A stretch of DNA of 64,000 nt, taken from contig NZ_JBPGNY010000003.1 in assembly GCF_051133435.1 (NCBI RefSeq), positions 434,001 through 498,000 on the forward strand, written 5' to 3'. The notes under the pieces were generated by a model that was not told the DNA's origin, searched no databases, and saw only the letters and a list, made by a program, of their open reading frames with translations. Source of the stretch: JAAYAO01 sp051133435. GTDB lineage: Bacteria > Actinomycetota > Actinomycetes > Propionibacteriales > Propionibacteriaceae. This document shows positions 16,978 through 24,776 of the stretch, in pieces. Within the stretch, counting starts at the first letter, position 1; each line of letters begins with the position of its first letter. The position numbers were made by a program, and so were the translations under genes.

Positions 16978-17313
16978 TCACGGGTGGGCGGCGGCGTAGG
17001 CCTCGCGGATCTCCTTCGGCACCCGGCCCCGGGGGCTCAGCTCGTGGCCGGCTTCGATCGCCCAGGCCCGGATCTCGGCTGCCGAGGCACCCGAGGCCGA
17101 CGACGCGGCGGGCGCCGACGACTTGCGGGGGGTGCGGGCCGAAACCTTGCGGGCATGGCCGATATACAGTGCCAGGGCATCGCGCAGCTTCGCGGCATTG
17201 TCGGCCGAGAGATCGATTTCATAAGTGGTGTTGTCAAGGGCGAAGGTAATGGTCTCTTCCGCCACGGAGCCGTCAATATCGTCTTCCAACGACACATGAA
17301 TACGCTTGACCAT
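16978..17313 (-). CDS. lsr2: Lsr2 family nucleoid-associated protein
   Basis: A 111-residue xenogeneic silencer. The N-terminal dimerisation and oligomerisation domain spans about residues 1-60 (VKRIHVSLEDDIDGSVAEET, DLSADNAAKLRDAL). A Ser/Ala-rich linker and the C-terminal DNA-binding domain with the minor-groove RGR in LSPRGRVPKEIREAY follow. Lsr2 bridges and represses AT-rich DNA and acts as a redox-linked regulator in mycobacteria. The ATG has an excellent AAGGAGG site. The 55-nt divergent region shared with the MidA gene is noticeably AT-rich, which fits self-binding, though that is inference. clpC lies downstream on the same strand. Confidence 0.95.
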   Translation of the reverse strand: MVKRIHVSLEDDIDGSVAEETITFALDNTTYEIDLSADNAAKLRDALALYIGHARKVSARTPRKSSAPAASSASGASAAEIRAWAIEAGHELSPRGRVPKEIREAYAAAHP

Positions 17314-17368
17314 GATTTCCTCCTTGCACCGTTTAACGAATTGAATACTAAGCCTTCCAGGACCTGAT

Positions 17369-18394
17369 GTGCCAAATCATGAGCCAATTATCCCCTCGGA
17401 TCCCGCCGGGTCGGCATTTCATGATTCCACCCAGCACAGTTTCGCCCGCCAATCCGCCGTCAACCGGCATGACCCGGTATCGGCTTGGCAATCGGCCAGT
17501 ACCGGCCCCGATGGCTGGTGGCACACCCGGCATCCGCATGATCATTTCCGAACCTCTTTGTTCGCCGCCGATCAGGTGGCCGAAATCATTTGCACGATGG
17601 TGAACCGATTCCTGCCCGACCACAACCCGGCTTTCCTCGATCTCGGTGCGGGATCGGGCGAACTCACCGCGGCGCTGACGAATGCCCGGCCACAATCCCC
17701 GTTCGCCGGGGTGGACCTCCGCGCCGGCCCGACCGACGTCACCTGGCTGGTCGACACCTGGGACGTCCTGCGCGGTGAATGGTCGACCGGTGCGGTGGAG
17801 AAATGGTGGACCAACCGGGACGGCCCGGTGGTGGTGATCGGGCACGAGTTCCTGGACGAGCTGCCCTGCCCCATCGGCCCGGACGCCGACCCGGAGTGGG
17901 CCGCGCACTGGTGGCCGAACGCCGACCACCCGCACCTACCCGAAAATGGCCGCACCCGCGACCTGGCCTGGGCCGATGTGATCCGGCGGCTGCGCCGCAC
18001 CGGCGGCCTGGCGGTGATGGTCGATTACGGCCATGTGCTCCCCGACCGCCCGACCGATCCCACCTTGCGGGGTTTCCGGGACGGCCGCCTGGTCGAGGCG
18101 GTCTTCGACGGTTCGGTGAACCTGACCGCGGACGTGGCGGTGGACGCGGTGGCCGCCGCGGCCGAGGCCGAGGGTGCCGAACGGGTCTGGTTCGCCCGCC
18201 AATCCGCCACCGTCGAACACTGGCTGCCCGAACCGTCCACAGCCTCATCACCCCTGACCGACCTGATGGCCCGGAACCGACGTCGCGTGCTGGCGACCGA
18301 AGAGGTGGCCGGTTCCCGCGGTCTGGGCGCCTACTGGTGGCTGGTGCACCACGTCCGCCCCAGCAGCGACCCCACCGGCGACATGGCAGGCTGA
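17369..18394 (+). CDS. SAM-dependent methyltransferase, MidA/NDUFAF7 family
   Basis: A 341-residue class I methyltransferase. SAM motif I is DLGAGSGEL (91-99), the family motif GHEFLDELP is at 158-166, and VMVDYG plus a NLTADVAVDAVAAAAE segment complete the MidA (COG1565, PF02636) pattern. NDUFAF7, the mitochondrial member, methylates an arginine of the complex I NDUFS2 subunit. The next gene, 4 nt downstream, encodes a NuoD/NDUFS2-like protein that keeps that arginine. The GTG start has AGGA 6 nt upstream. The first 55 residues lack recognisable family similarity. It is divergent from lsr2. Confidence 0.8.
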   Translation: MPNHEPIIPSDPAGSAFHDSTQHSFARQSAVNRHDPVSAWQSASTGPDGWWHTRHPHDHFRTSLFAADQVAEIICTMVNRFLPDHNPAFLDLGAGSGELTAALTNARPQSPFAGVDLRAGPTDVTWLVDTWDVLRGEWSTGAVEKWWTNRDGPVVVIGHEFLDELPCPIGPDADPEWAAHWWPNADHPHLPENGRTRDLAWADVIRRLRRTGGLAVMVDYGHVLPDRPTDPTLRGFRDGRLVEAVFDGSVNLTADVAVDAVAAAAEAEGAERVWFARQSATVEHWLPEPSTASSPLTDLMARNRRRVLATEEVAGSRGLGAYWWLVHHVRPSSDPTGDMAG

Positions 18395-18398
18395 ACCC

Positions 18399-19565
18399 AT
18401 GCCTGTTGCGGATGAACCTGCCGACCTCAAGGTGTTGGTCGGCTCCCCGGGTGCCGGACTGTTACCCGGCCCGGACCTGCCCGACGGCACGCTGTTGTTG
18501 GACCTGGGCCCCGACCATCCCTCCCGCGCCGGTTTGCTGGAACTCGATCTGTGGTTGTCGGACGATCACGCCACGATCCGCGCCGCCGACGTCCGGGTCG
18601 GCGCTCTGCACCGAGGGGTGGAGAAGCTCTTCGAGGTGCGCGACTACCGCCAGGTGTTGATGCTGGCCAACCGGCACGACTGGCACGCCCCTTTTGCCGG
18701 CGAACTCGTCGTCGCTCTGGCGGTGGAGGATCTGCTCGGCCTGGTGGTGCCCGAACGGGCCGTACTGCTGCGGATGGTGCTGGCCGAACACACCAGAATC
18801 TCCTCCCACCTGGGATTCCTGGGCTGGCCGGCCCGCCGCATCGGCGATCTGGCGCCCCTGCACCCGATCCGCGAACAACTGCGCATTCAACTGCTGGCCC
18901 TGACCGGCAACCGGGTGCACCCGATGATCACCCGCCTCGGCGGTCTGGCCATCGATGCCGGCGAAGCCTGGCTGACCAACGAGGTCACCGCGACGGCCGC
19001 CGCCGCACATTGGGCCACCGAGCTGCTTTCCGCGATGGACACCGAAACCCCGGTCGCCCCGGGCATCACGCCGGTCACCACGGAGGTGATCGAAGGGTAC
19101 GGACTGTCGGGTCCGGTGGCCCGGGCGGCCGGGATCGACCTCGATGTGCGCCGCCTGAGCCCCTACCTCGATTACGCCGGCCACCCCCCGCCGACCACAC
19201 CGCCGGTCGCCAACGATGCCCCCGGACGGTTGCGGCAGCTCGCCGCCGAAGTTGCCACCTCCGCAGAACTGATTCGCACCCTGGTCGACCGGCTGGCCGA
19301 CACCCCCGAGCCGGTGGAGGTGCCCTTGCCGAAGGTGATCAAGGCGCCGGAGGCCGAAACCTATGTCGCCACCGAGGCTCCCCTGGGTCGGGCCGGGTGC
19401 CATCTGGTGTCGCGGGGGCAGGCCACCCCGTGGCGGTTGCGGTTGCGCACTCCCTCGGCGGCCACGGTGTCGGCGCTGCCGGCGATCCTGCCGGGCTGTC
19501 CGGTGCCGGAGTTGGAGGGCGCGCTGGCGTCCTTGGGCTATGTCGTGGGTGACGTCGACAAGTAA
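18399..19565 (+). CDS. Divergent stand-alone NuoD-like protein (complex I 49-kDa subunit family)
   Basis: A 388-residue protein that follows the NuoD/NDUFS2 pattern end to end. It has LDLGPDHPSRAG (35-45), GALHRGVEKLFEVRDY (68-83), AVEDLLGL, LAEHTRISSHLGFLG and a terminal YVVGDVDK matching the usual C-terminus. Key quinone-site residues are changed. The second His of HPxxH is Ala44, and the Tyr of the DY pair is Trp95 (NRHDWHAPF). The LHRG arginine (Arg72), aligned with methylated NDUFS2 Arg85, is kept. No other nuo gene is visible in the window. It is probably a paralogue with a different role or partner rather than the core NuoD. It pairs with the MidA methyltransferase. Confidence 0.78.
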   Translation: MPVADEPADLKVLVGSPGAGLLPGPDLPDGTLLLDLGPDHPSRAGLLELDLWLSDDHATIRAADVRVGALHRGVEKLFEVRDYRQVLMLANRHDWHAPFAGELVVALAVEDLLGLVVPERAVLLRMVLAEHTRISSHLGFLGWPARRIGDLAPLHPIREQLRIQLLALTGNRVHPMITRLGGLAIDAGEAWLTNEVTATAAAAHWATELLSAMDTETPVAPGITPVTTEVIEGYGLSGPVARAAGIDLDVRRLSPYLDYAGHPPPTTPPVANDAPGRLRQLAAEVATSAELIRTLVDRLADTPEPVEVPLPKVIKAPEAETYVATEAPLGRAGCHLVSRGQATPWRLRLRTPSAATVSALPAILPGCPVPELEGALASLGYVVGDVDK

Positions 19566-19597
19566 CCGGACGAGCAGCCGGCAGCACGAGTGGCCGA

Positions 19598-19638
19598 ACG
19601 CAAAAGCCACCGGGCCCGTTGACCCGGTGGCGTTGCGT
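19598..19638. terminator. Bidirectional terminator between the convergent NuoD-like and coiled-coil genes
   Basis: A 9-bp stem (GCCACCGGG/CCCGGTGGC, loop 8) is extended by ACGCAA/TTGCGT arms. AAAA on one side and TT on the other fit use from both sides. Confidence 0.7.
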
Positions 19639-19645
19639 CAAGCTG

Positions 19646-20326
19646 TCAGGCTTGGCGGCGTTCTTCCTGCTGCTCCTCGCCACCCAGGGCGAGCGCCTGC
19701 AGATCCACCACGGTCGGGTGCTCACCCTCGGCCCAGATGTCCTCGGCCTTGGGCAGGGCGTCCCAGTCACTCTTGGTCGCAACCCGGCGCGGCAGGGCGA
19801 GCAGTTCGGCGTCGTCCTCGGTGAGGGCACGCACCTCGTCCTCGCGAGCGCTCAGTTCGGTGCGCAGCTTGGCGATGGTGGCGGTCAACGAGACGTTGTC
19901 ACCACGCAACTGCGACATTTCCTGCTGCTGGCGGCTGACCTGGACGAGGAGTTCCTCGATCTGTGCGTTGAGTTCCTCGATCTGCTGATGCAGGGTGCGT
20001 ACCCGATCGGCGGCCTGGGAGTTGTACGACTCCATGGTCGACAGCACCGACACGTGCTGGGCACGTTCGGTACGCAGGGCGTCGCCGTGCGCGACGGCAT
20101 GTTCGGCCGCCTGACGGCTGCGACGCTGTTGTTCGGTTCGCACCTGACGCCACAGCAACACCGCGGCGACGATGCCGGCCACGATGGCGATTCCGATCCC
20201 GACCCGGATCACCCAGATCGGCCCGAACGCTGCGGCCACGGCTAGAACGGCGCCGACACCCAGAACCACCTGGGCGGAACGGCGCCAATGGGAAGGAGAC
20301 ATGGCCCGATTCGTCTCTGTGCTCAC
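19646..20326 (-). CDS. Hypothetical membrane protein with coiled coil
   Basis: A 226-residue protein that I do not recognise. Two adjacent hydrophobic helices (about residues 18-60) form a hairpin anchor. A long Gln/Glu-rich coiled coil follows (about 65-165, including IEELNAQIEELLVQVSRQQQ) and then an acidic C-terminal tail. The architecture suggests a cytoplasmic coiled coil attached to the membrane, possibly a scaffold or envelope-spatial factor, but no function is shown. I chose the GTG at 20326 (VSTETNRAM) because TACATT ends 6 nt upstream; an ATG at 20302 is an alternative. It lies 101 nt downstream of DUF3180 on the same strand. Confidence 0.6.
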   Translation of the reverse strand: MSTETNRAMSPSHWRRSAQVVLGVGAVLAVAAAFGPIWVIRVGIGIAIVAGIVAAVLLWRQVRTEQQRRSRQAAEHAVAHGDALRTERAQHVSVLSTMESYNSQAADRVRTLHQQIEELNAQIEELLVQVSRQQQEMSQLRGDNVSLTATIAKLRTELSAREDEVRALTEDDAELLALPRRVATKSDWDALPKAEDIWAEGEHPTVVDLQALALGGEEQQEERRQA

Positions 20327-20332
20327 GCGGGA

Positions 20333-20338
20333 AATGTA
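20333..20338 (-). promoter_or_regulatory. Possible leaderless -10 (TACATT) for the coiled-coil gene
   Basis: TACATT ends 6 nt before the GTG at 20326, and no ribosome binding site is visible. Confidence 0.4.
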
Positions 20339-20427
20339 ACAGTGGCATACGAAAATCTGTCCCATTTGCCCCGCGTGTCACCTGTTCCACAGGCTTCGGC
20401 TCTCCCGGAGCCGGAAAAGAACGAGTA

Positions 20428-20934
20428 TCAGTCGGTCGGTTCGGGTTCGGCCGACGTTTCCTCGTCCTCGTCCTCGGGTCGTTTGCAGGCACGTTCCAGA
20501 TAGAGCCCGGCCGCCACCAACCCGGCACTGGTCAGCACGGCAACCAGCGACCAGATCACCCGTTCCCGGGGTGCGGCCGCGTCCCACCGGGGCAGGTTCA
20601 CCAGGGCGTAGCCGAGGTAGCCGCCGAGCACCACCGCGCCGCCGAGGGCGGCCGATTTACCCAGCACCAACAGCCGGACGGCCTCGAAGGCGTTCACCCG
20701 CACCCGTTGCACGTGTACCCGTTGCCGCATCCGGTAGCCGAAGACCGCCACCACGATCGCAGCCAGCGCGAGCATCAGCGGCGCGGCCGGCGGTACCGAC
20801 GGCGGGGTCGCGCCGCTGCGTCCGATCAGGTCGGTGATGAACCAGACCAGCACCCCGCCCACCAACACGGCGGTGATCAACAGCCGCCAGCTGGTCAGGG
20901 TCAGCCGGGGCGGCTCGGGCTGGGGTTGGCTCAT
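20428..20934 (-). CDS. DUF3180 family membrane protein
   Basis: A 168-residue protein with four hydrophobic segments (near residues 15-35, 50-66, 90-110 and 125-145), an arginine-rich loop (GYRMRQRVHVQRVRVN) and an acidic C-terminal tail. This layout and its position directly after folK are hallmarks of DUF3180, an actinobacterial family of unknown function. It lies 20 nt after folK and is probably cotranscribed with the folate genes. Confidence 0.85.
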   Translation of the reverse strand: MSQPQPEPPRLTLTSWRLLITAVLVGGVLVWFITDLIGRSGATPPSVPPAAPLMLALAAIVVAVFGYRMRQRVHVQRVRVNAFEAVRLLVLGKSAALGGAVVLGGYLGYALVNLPRWDAAAPRERVIWSLVAVLTSAGLVAAGLYLERACKRPEDEDEETSAEPEPTD

Positions 20935-20954
20935 CGGGTTGTTCCGTTCGCCGT

Positions 20955-21512
20955 TCAGTCCTCGAGGTGCAGGTCGTCGCGGCGGGTAATGCCGTCGCGG
21001 CCGACGGCCTCGAGCAGGTCGGCGACTTTGCCGCGTCCCTCGATCTCGGCACCGGGGTCGATGTCATTCCAGGGGGCCAGCACGAAGGCCCGTTCATGGG
21101 CGCGCGGGTGCGGCAGGGTCAGTTCCTCGTCGTCCAGGGTCTGGCGGCCCACCATGATCAAATCCAGATCCAAGGTGCGGGGCCCGTTCGGCAGGTCGCG
21201 GGTGCGTCCGAAGGCGTCCTCGATCGCGTGGGCACGTTCCAGCAGGGTGCGCGGGTCCTGGGTCGTTTCGGCCACCACGACCAGGTTCAGGAAGTCGGGG
21301 CTGTCGCTGGGGCCACCGACGGCCTTGGTCTCGTAGATCGGTGAGACGTCGACGATGATCACGTCCGGAGTGTCCCGCAGTGCGTTGACCGCTCCGGAGA
21401 TGGCCGCCAGGCGGTCTCCGAGGTTCGATCCGATCGCCACCACGAGCTTGCTCAGGGGCTTCATGCCCGAGAGCGTGTCGACATCGATCGCATAGGGGTT
21501 GGGACTGGTCAT
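20955..21512 (-). CDS. folK: 2-amino-4-hydroxy-6-hydroxymethyldihydropteridine pyrophosphokinase (HPPK)
   Basis: A 185-residue HPPK, which transfers pyrophosphate from ATP to 6-hydroxymethyl-7,8-dihydropterin. Family motifs are VVAIGSNLGDR, VSPIYETKAVGGP and DFLNLVVVAETTQDP. The diagnostic GPRTLDLDLIMVG provides the magnesium-binding Asp pair, and LPHPRAHERAFVLAPW follows. The N-terminus has an extra 20 residues before PLSKLVVAIGS; an internal ATG (MKPLSK) is an alternative start. However, the ATG at 21512 overlaps the folB stop by ATGA, typical of this operon. Confidence 0.95.
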   Translation of the reverse strand: MTSPNPYAIDVDTLSGMKPLSKLVVAIGSNLGDRLAAISGAVNALRDTPDVIIVDVSPIYETKAVGGPSDSPDFLNLVVVAETTQDPRTLLERAHAIEDAFGRTRDLPNGPRTLDLDLIMVGRQTLDDEELTLPHPRAHERAFVLAPWNDIDPGAEIEGRGKVADLLEAVGRDGITRRDDLHLED

Positions 21513-21877
21513 GGGGTGGTCCTTCGCTTCTGGTGCATCGTCACCGCAACGTCTTCGAAAGGCACGGTGATCGGGGCTTGGGGCTTGTGGACGGTGACGC
21601 TCACTTCGGCGACCCGGTCGTCGGCCAGGCAGGTTGCGGCGATGCGACCGGCCAAGGCTTCGATGAGGTTCAGCGGCTCCCCCGTGATATCGGCGACGAT
21701 TGCTTGCGCGAGTGCACCATAGTCGACCGTGTGGCTCAGTTCATCGGTCTCCACAGCGGCGGTCAGGTCCAGCTCCAAGGTGACGTCGACCACGAACCGC
21801 TGACCATTGCGCCGTTCGTGCTCGAAGACACCATGATGTCCGTGGGCGGCGATGCCGGTGAGTTTGATCTGTCCCAT
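21509..21877 (-). CDS. folB: Dihydroneopterin aldolase
   Basis: A 122-residue dihydroneopterin aldolase/epimerase of folate synthesis. Visible motifs are GIAAHGHHGVFEHERRNGQ with the active-site region Glu, DYGALAQAI, NLIEALAGRIA, and the catalytic Lys in VTVHKPQAPI. The length fits the family, which acts as an octamer. I chose the ATG at 21877 (MGQIKL) because AGGGGAG is 7 nt upstream; a start at 21898 would add seven residues. It overlaps folK by 4 nt and follows folP by 95 nt. Confidence 0.94.
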   Translation of the reverse strand: MGQIKLTGIAAHGHHGVFEHERRNGQRFVVDVTLELDLTAAVETDELSHTVDYGALAQAIVADITGEPLNLIEALAGRIAATCLADDRVAEVSVTVHKPQAPITVPFEDVAVTMHQKRRTTP

Positions 21878-21972
21878 CGCACGCTCCCCTCGCATCAAAC
21901 CTCCTAGACCCTAGCCGAACCACCCACCCGGCTCCGTATCGCCGATCACACCCGGCACCGTTGCGGCGGCGT

Positions 21973-22818
21973 TCATTCCGGACGCGACGGTCCGGTGCCG
22001 CGCAGTTCGCGCATCACCCTGGCCGCGTCCAGATGTGCCGCGACGGTGTGGGTGCGTACCGCCCAGATGCCGCGTTCGGCGCACCAGGCGCTGATCGCCG
22101 CGGTGGCATCGTCCAACTCGCCGGGTGGCCGGGCCACCCCGCCGCTCGACAGTCGCGCACCGAGGAAACTCTTGCGTGACACTCCCACCAACACCGGATG
22201 ACCGAGCCGTTGCACCGCGTCGATACCGCGCAACAGCTCCCAGTTGTGGTCGGCGGTCTTCGAAAAGCCGAATCCGGGGTCGACCACCAGCCGGGACGGG
22301 TCGATGCCGGCGGCCAGCGCCTCGGCGACCCGCTGCCCCAGTTCGGCACAGACATCGGCGACCACATCGTCGTAGTGCAGGTGGTCGGCATGCTGCATCG
22401 TCGCCGAGTGCCCGCGCCAGTGCATCAGCACGTAGCCCGCCCCGGCCTCGGCGACCACCCGGTACATCTTCGGGTCGGCCAGGCCGCCGGAGACGTCGTT
22501 GACGATCTTCGCCCCGGCTTCGACCGCCTGCCGGGCGACCTCGCTGCGCATGGTGTCGACCGACACGACCGCCCCGGCTTCGGCCAGGGCGCGAATTACC
22601 GGGATGACGCGGGCCAGTTCCTCACCCTGAGTGGGACGGGCCGCGCCGGGACGGGTGGATTCCCCACCCACGTCGAGCAGGTCGGCCCCTTCGGCCAGCA
22701 ACTGTCGGCCGTGGGCGATCGCGGATTCGGCATCGGGCCACGATCCTCCGTCGGAGAAGGAATCGGGAGTGACGTTGATGATGCCCATCACCAGCGTCCG
22801 GTCGGCCCGGGGGATCAC
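21973..22818 (-). CDS. folP: Dihydropteroate synthase
   Basis: A 281-residue DHPS, the sulfonamide target, which condenses dihydropterin pyrophosphate with p-aminobenzoate. Motifs run in order: VMGIINVTPDSFSDGG, DLLDVGGESTRPGA, VSVDTMRSEVARQAVEAGA, IVNDVSGG, VLMHWRG, VVDPGFGFSKT, LVGVSRKSFLG and a final RTHTVAAHLDAARV. All pterin and pABA loops are intact. The GTG start overlaps the carbonic anhydrase stop (GTGA). Confidence 0.96.
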   Translation of the reverse strand: MIPRADRTLVMGIINVTPDSFSDGGSWPDAESAIAHGRQLLAEGADLLDVGGESTRPGAARPTQGEELARVIPVIRALAEAGAVVSVDTMRSEVARQAVEAGAKIVNDVSGGLADPKMYRVVAEAGAGYVLMHWRGHSATMQHADHLHYDDVVADVCAELGQRVAEALAAGIDPSRLVVDPGFGFSKTADHNWELLRGIDAVQRLGHPVLVGVSRKSFLGARLSSGGVARPPGELDDATAAISAWCAERGIWAVRTHTVAAHLDAARVMRELRGTGPSRPE

Positions 22819-23348
22819 TCCGCCCGGTTCCCGTCGAGTATCTCGCCGGCGGCATGGAGGTTCTTGAGTTTGACGTAGTTCGCCGCCCCGACCCGGAACC
22901 TGGCGGCCTTCTCGGGGTCGAGTTCGCGCACCACCTTGGCGGGGCTGCCCATCACCACCGAACGGGGCGGCACCTCGGTGCCCTCGAGCACCAGGGCTCC
23001 GGCCGCGACCAGCGATTCGGCGCCGATCACCGCGCCGTTCATCACCACCGCACCCATCCCGATCAGGCAGCCGTCACCGATCGTGCAGCCGTGGATGACC
23101 GCCCGGTGTCCGACCACGACGTCGTCGCCGATGACCGCGGGGATGCCTTCGTCCACGTGCACCACCGAGTTGTCCTGCAGGTTCGTGCGGGCCCCGATGC
23201 TGACCCGGTCGGAGTCGGCACGCACCACGGTGCCGTACCAGACCGACGAGTCGGGGCCCATCGTGACGTTCCCGGCGACGGTCGCCGAAGGTGCCACCCA
23301 GGCTCCCTCGGCCAGTTCGGGACGCAGGTCATTGAGTGCGATCAGCAT
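22815..23348 (-). CDS. Gamma carbonic anhydrase-like left-handed beta-helix protein
   Basis: A 177-residue left-handed parallel beta-helix protein with hexapeptide repeats (VGNVTMGPDSSVWYG, IGARTNLQDNSVVHV, IGDDVVVGHRAVIHGCTIGD). The three histidines expected to bind metal in gamma-class carbonic anhydrases are in VVHVDEG and VGHRAVIHGC. Many relatives (YrdA/PaaY type) show weak or no carbonic anhydrase activity, so the reaction is not certain. It is encoded between the SMR pair (9-nt gap) and folP (4-nt overlap), and may be coregulated with them. Confidence 0.88.
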   Translation of the reverse strand: MLIALNDLRPELAEGAWVAPSATVAGNVTMGPDSSVWYGTVVRADSDRVSIGARTNLQDNSVVHVDEGIPAVIGDDVVVGHRAVIHGCTIGDGCLIGMGAVVMNGAVIGAESLVAAGALVLEGTEVPPRSVVMGSPAKVVRELDPEKAARFRVGAANYVKLKNLHAAGEILDGNRAE

Positions 23349-23357
23349 GGTGGCACC

Positions 23358-23756
23358 TTACTCAGCGGCGGCCGCTGCGTCCTGCTGTGACCGTTCAGCC
23401 GACTCGTGACGATTGACGATCTGCAGGCCGACCACGCAGCCGATCACCCCGAGCAGGAACAGCACCTTGAGCACACTGAAGGCCTCGGTACCGGTGGCCA
23501 GCGCCCAGGTCACGGTCAAGACCGCCCCGATGCCGGTCCACACCGCATAGGCGGTGCCGGTGGGGATGCTCTTCATCGCCAGCCCCAGCCCGACGGTGCT
23601 GATCACCACGGTGACGGTGAACACCAGCGAGGGCACCAGCCGGGTGAAACCGTCCGAGGCGCCCAGCGCGGTGGCCCAGACCGCTTCGAGCAGTCCGCTG
23701 CCGATCAGGATCGGCCAGCCGTGCCGTTCCAGGAAGGTGCGGTTCGTCTTCGGCAT
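23358..23756 (-). CDS. SMR family transporter subunit, Gdx/SugE-like (second of a pair)
   Basis: A 132-residue four-helix small multidrug resistance protein. The essential membrane Glu is Glu24 in GSGLLEAVWATALG, and IPTGTAYAVWTGIGAV is the conserved loop-helix segment shared with guanidinium exporters (Gdx/SugE). It has a 12-residue N-terminal extension and a polar Ala-rich C-terminal tail missing from its partner. It starts 1 nt after the partner's stop. Paired SMR genes often form heterodimers of opposite orientation. The substrate could be guanidinium or a quaternary ammonium compound. Confidence 0.88.
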   Translation of the reverse strand: MPKTNRTFLERHGWPILIGSGLLEAVWATALGASDGFTRLVPSLVFTVTVVISTVGLGLAMKSIPTGTAYAVWTGIGAVLTVTWALATGTEAFSVLKVLFLLGVIGCVVGLQIVNRHESAERSQQDAAAAAE

Positions 23757-23757
23757 C

Positions 23758-24072
23758 TCAGGCCACCACCTTCAGGCCGATGACGCAGCCGACGATGCCG
23801 GTCAGCAACAGGATCTTCGCCAACGAGATCTTCTCGACACCGCGCCACATCGCCCAGGCAACGGTCAGGCTCGCACCGATGCCGACCCACACCGCGTAGG
23901 CGGTACCGGTCGGCAGGGAACGCATCGCGATGCCGAGCCCGACCAGGCTCGCGACGCCGGCGACCAGGAAGATCACCGTCGGCACCGGCCGGCGCAGACC
24001 TTGGGACGCGGCCAGGGCACTGGCCCAGACCGCTTCCAGGGCCCCCGAGGCGATCAGGATCAACCAGGCCAT
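23758..24072 (-). CDS. SMR family transporter subunit, Gdx/SugE-like (first of a pair)
   Basis: A 104-residue four-helix SMR protein. MAWLILIASGALEAVWASAL holds the essential Glu13, and SLPTGTAYAVWVGIGASLTV is Gdx-like. I chose the ATG at 24072 because GGAGG lies 5 nt upstream; a start at 24090 would add six residues. It and the following gene overlap almost without a gap and should form a heterodimeric exporter. The 200-nt upstream region was searched by eye for guanidine riboswitch motifs and none fits convincingly. Confidence 0.88.
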   Translation of the reverse strand: MAWLILIASGALEAVWASALAASQGLRRPVPTVIFLVAGVASLVGLGIAMRSLPTGTAYAVWVGIGASLTVAWAMWRGVEKISLAKILLLTGIVGCVIGLKVVA

Positions 24073-24274
24073 CACATCCTCCGTTCGCATCGGGTCGGGT
24101 TCGACCGGGACGTGCCCGGCATGGGCTGTCTAGCACATTGCATCCCCCCGATGAGCATCGGCGATGTGCCATCCGAAGACTCACCCCGGTTCGGACTCAC
24201 CCCAGGATGGTTACCGCCACTACAGGTGGGTCTGACCTAATCTGGCGGAAACTCGACCGAAGGGAGCTCCCGCG

Positions 24275-24742
24275 ATGAAGGCTTTCCTGCAGGTGTTGCG
24301 TGACATCGCCCTGCTCCTGGCCCGCTGTCTGCTGGGCGGGGTGCTCGTGATGAACGGGTGGCGGTCGTGGATCCGCGAGGGGATGCAGGCCAAGGTGAAC
24401 GACTTCACCGATCTGGGCGTGCCCGAGCCGCAACTGTTCGCCTGGTCACTGGTGATCGTCCAGTTCGTCTGCGGGGTGCTGCTGATCGTCGGCCTGTTGA
24501 CCCCGATCGCGGGCGCCCTGGTGGTGATCATGTCGGGGCTGGTGATCTTCTTCGCCCAGTTCGGTCAGGGTCTGTGGGTCGATCAGGGCGGTTACGAATA
24601 CTCCTTGGTGACCATCGGTCTGGCCCTGCTGCTGACCGCTTTCGGCGGTGGCCGAGCCGCACTCGACATGCTGTTCAAACGCGACGTTCCGGCCGACGCC
24701 CGCGACGACGTCTTCGAGGTGGACGACACCACCCCGGCCTGA
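24275..24742 (+). CDS. DoxX family membrane protein
   Basis: A 155-residue DoxX protein. The first helix carries LLLARCLLGGVLVMNGWRSW, then VNDFTDLGVPEPQLFAW, a second helix pair (VCGVLLIVGLLTPIAGALVV) and a fourth helix. The C-terminal tail is acidic. DoxX proteins associate with redox systems in the membrane, such as thiosulfate-quinone oxidoreductase and the mycobacterial oxidoreductase complex with SodA and SseA, but no partner is nearby. The ATG has AAGGGAG 8 nt upstream, and TAATCT about 30 nt upstream could be its -10. Confidence 0.85.
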   Translation: MKAFLQVLRDIALLLARCLLGGVLVMNGWRSWIREGMQAKVNDFTDLGVPEPQLFAWSLVIVQFVCGVLLIVGLLTPIAGALVVIMSGLVIFFAQFGQGLWVDQGGYEYSLVTIGLALLLTAFGGGRAALDMLFKRDVPADARDDVFEVDDTTPA

Positions 24743-24763
24743 TTGATTCGGGCGGCACGGTCG

Positions 24764-24769
24764 TAGGCT
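24764..24769 (+). promoter_or_regulatory. Leaderless -10 (TAGGCT) for deoC
   Basis: TAGGCT ends 7 nt before the ATG at 24777 and lies just after the DoxX stop. Confidence 0.5.
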
Positions 24770-24776
24770 GATCGGC

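Noticed and set aside
13960..17367. A 1135-codon open frame on the plus strand
   Set aside because: It runs antisense to clpC and across lsr2 and the clpC terminator. The product has no recognisable domain, while clpC on the other strand is unmistakable.
24085..24125. tRNA-like GGGTTCGACC T-loop motif
   Set aside because: There is no matching acceptor, D or anticodon arm around it; the motif is part of a small hairpin upstream of the SMR genes.
24073..24274. Guanidine riboswitch upstream of the SMR pair
   Set aside because: Hairpins are present (GCCGGGCACGTCCCGG and GGTCGAACCCGACC near 24090-24120), but the loops are not ACGR as in guanidine-II. The conserved cores of guanidine-I and guanidine-III are also absent. 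A covariance-model search would settle it.
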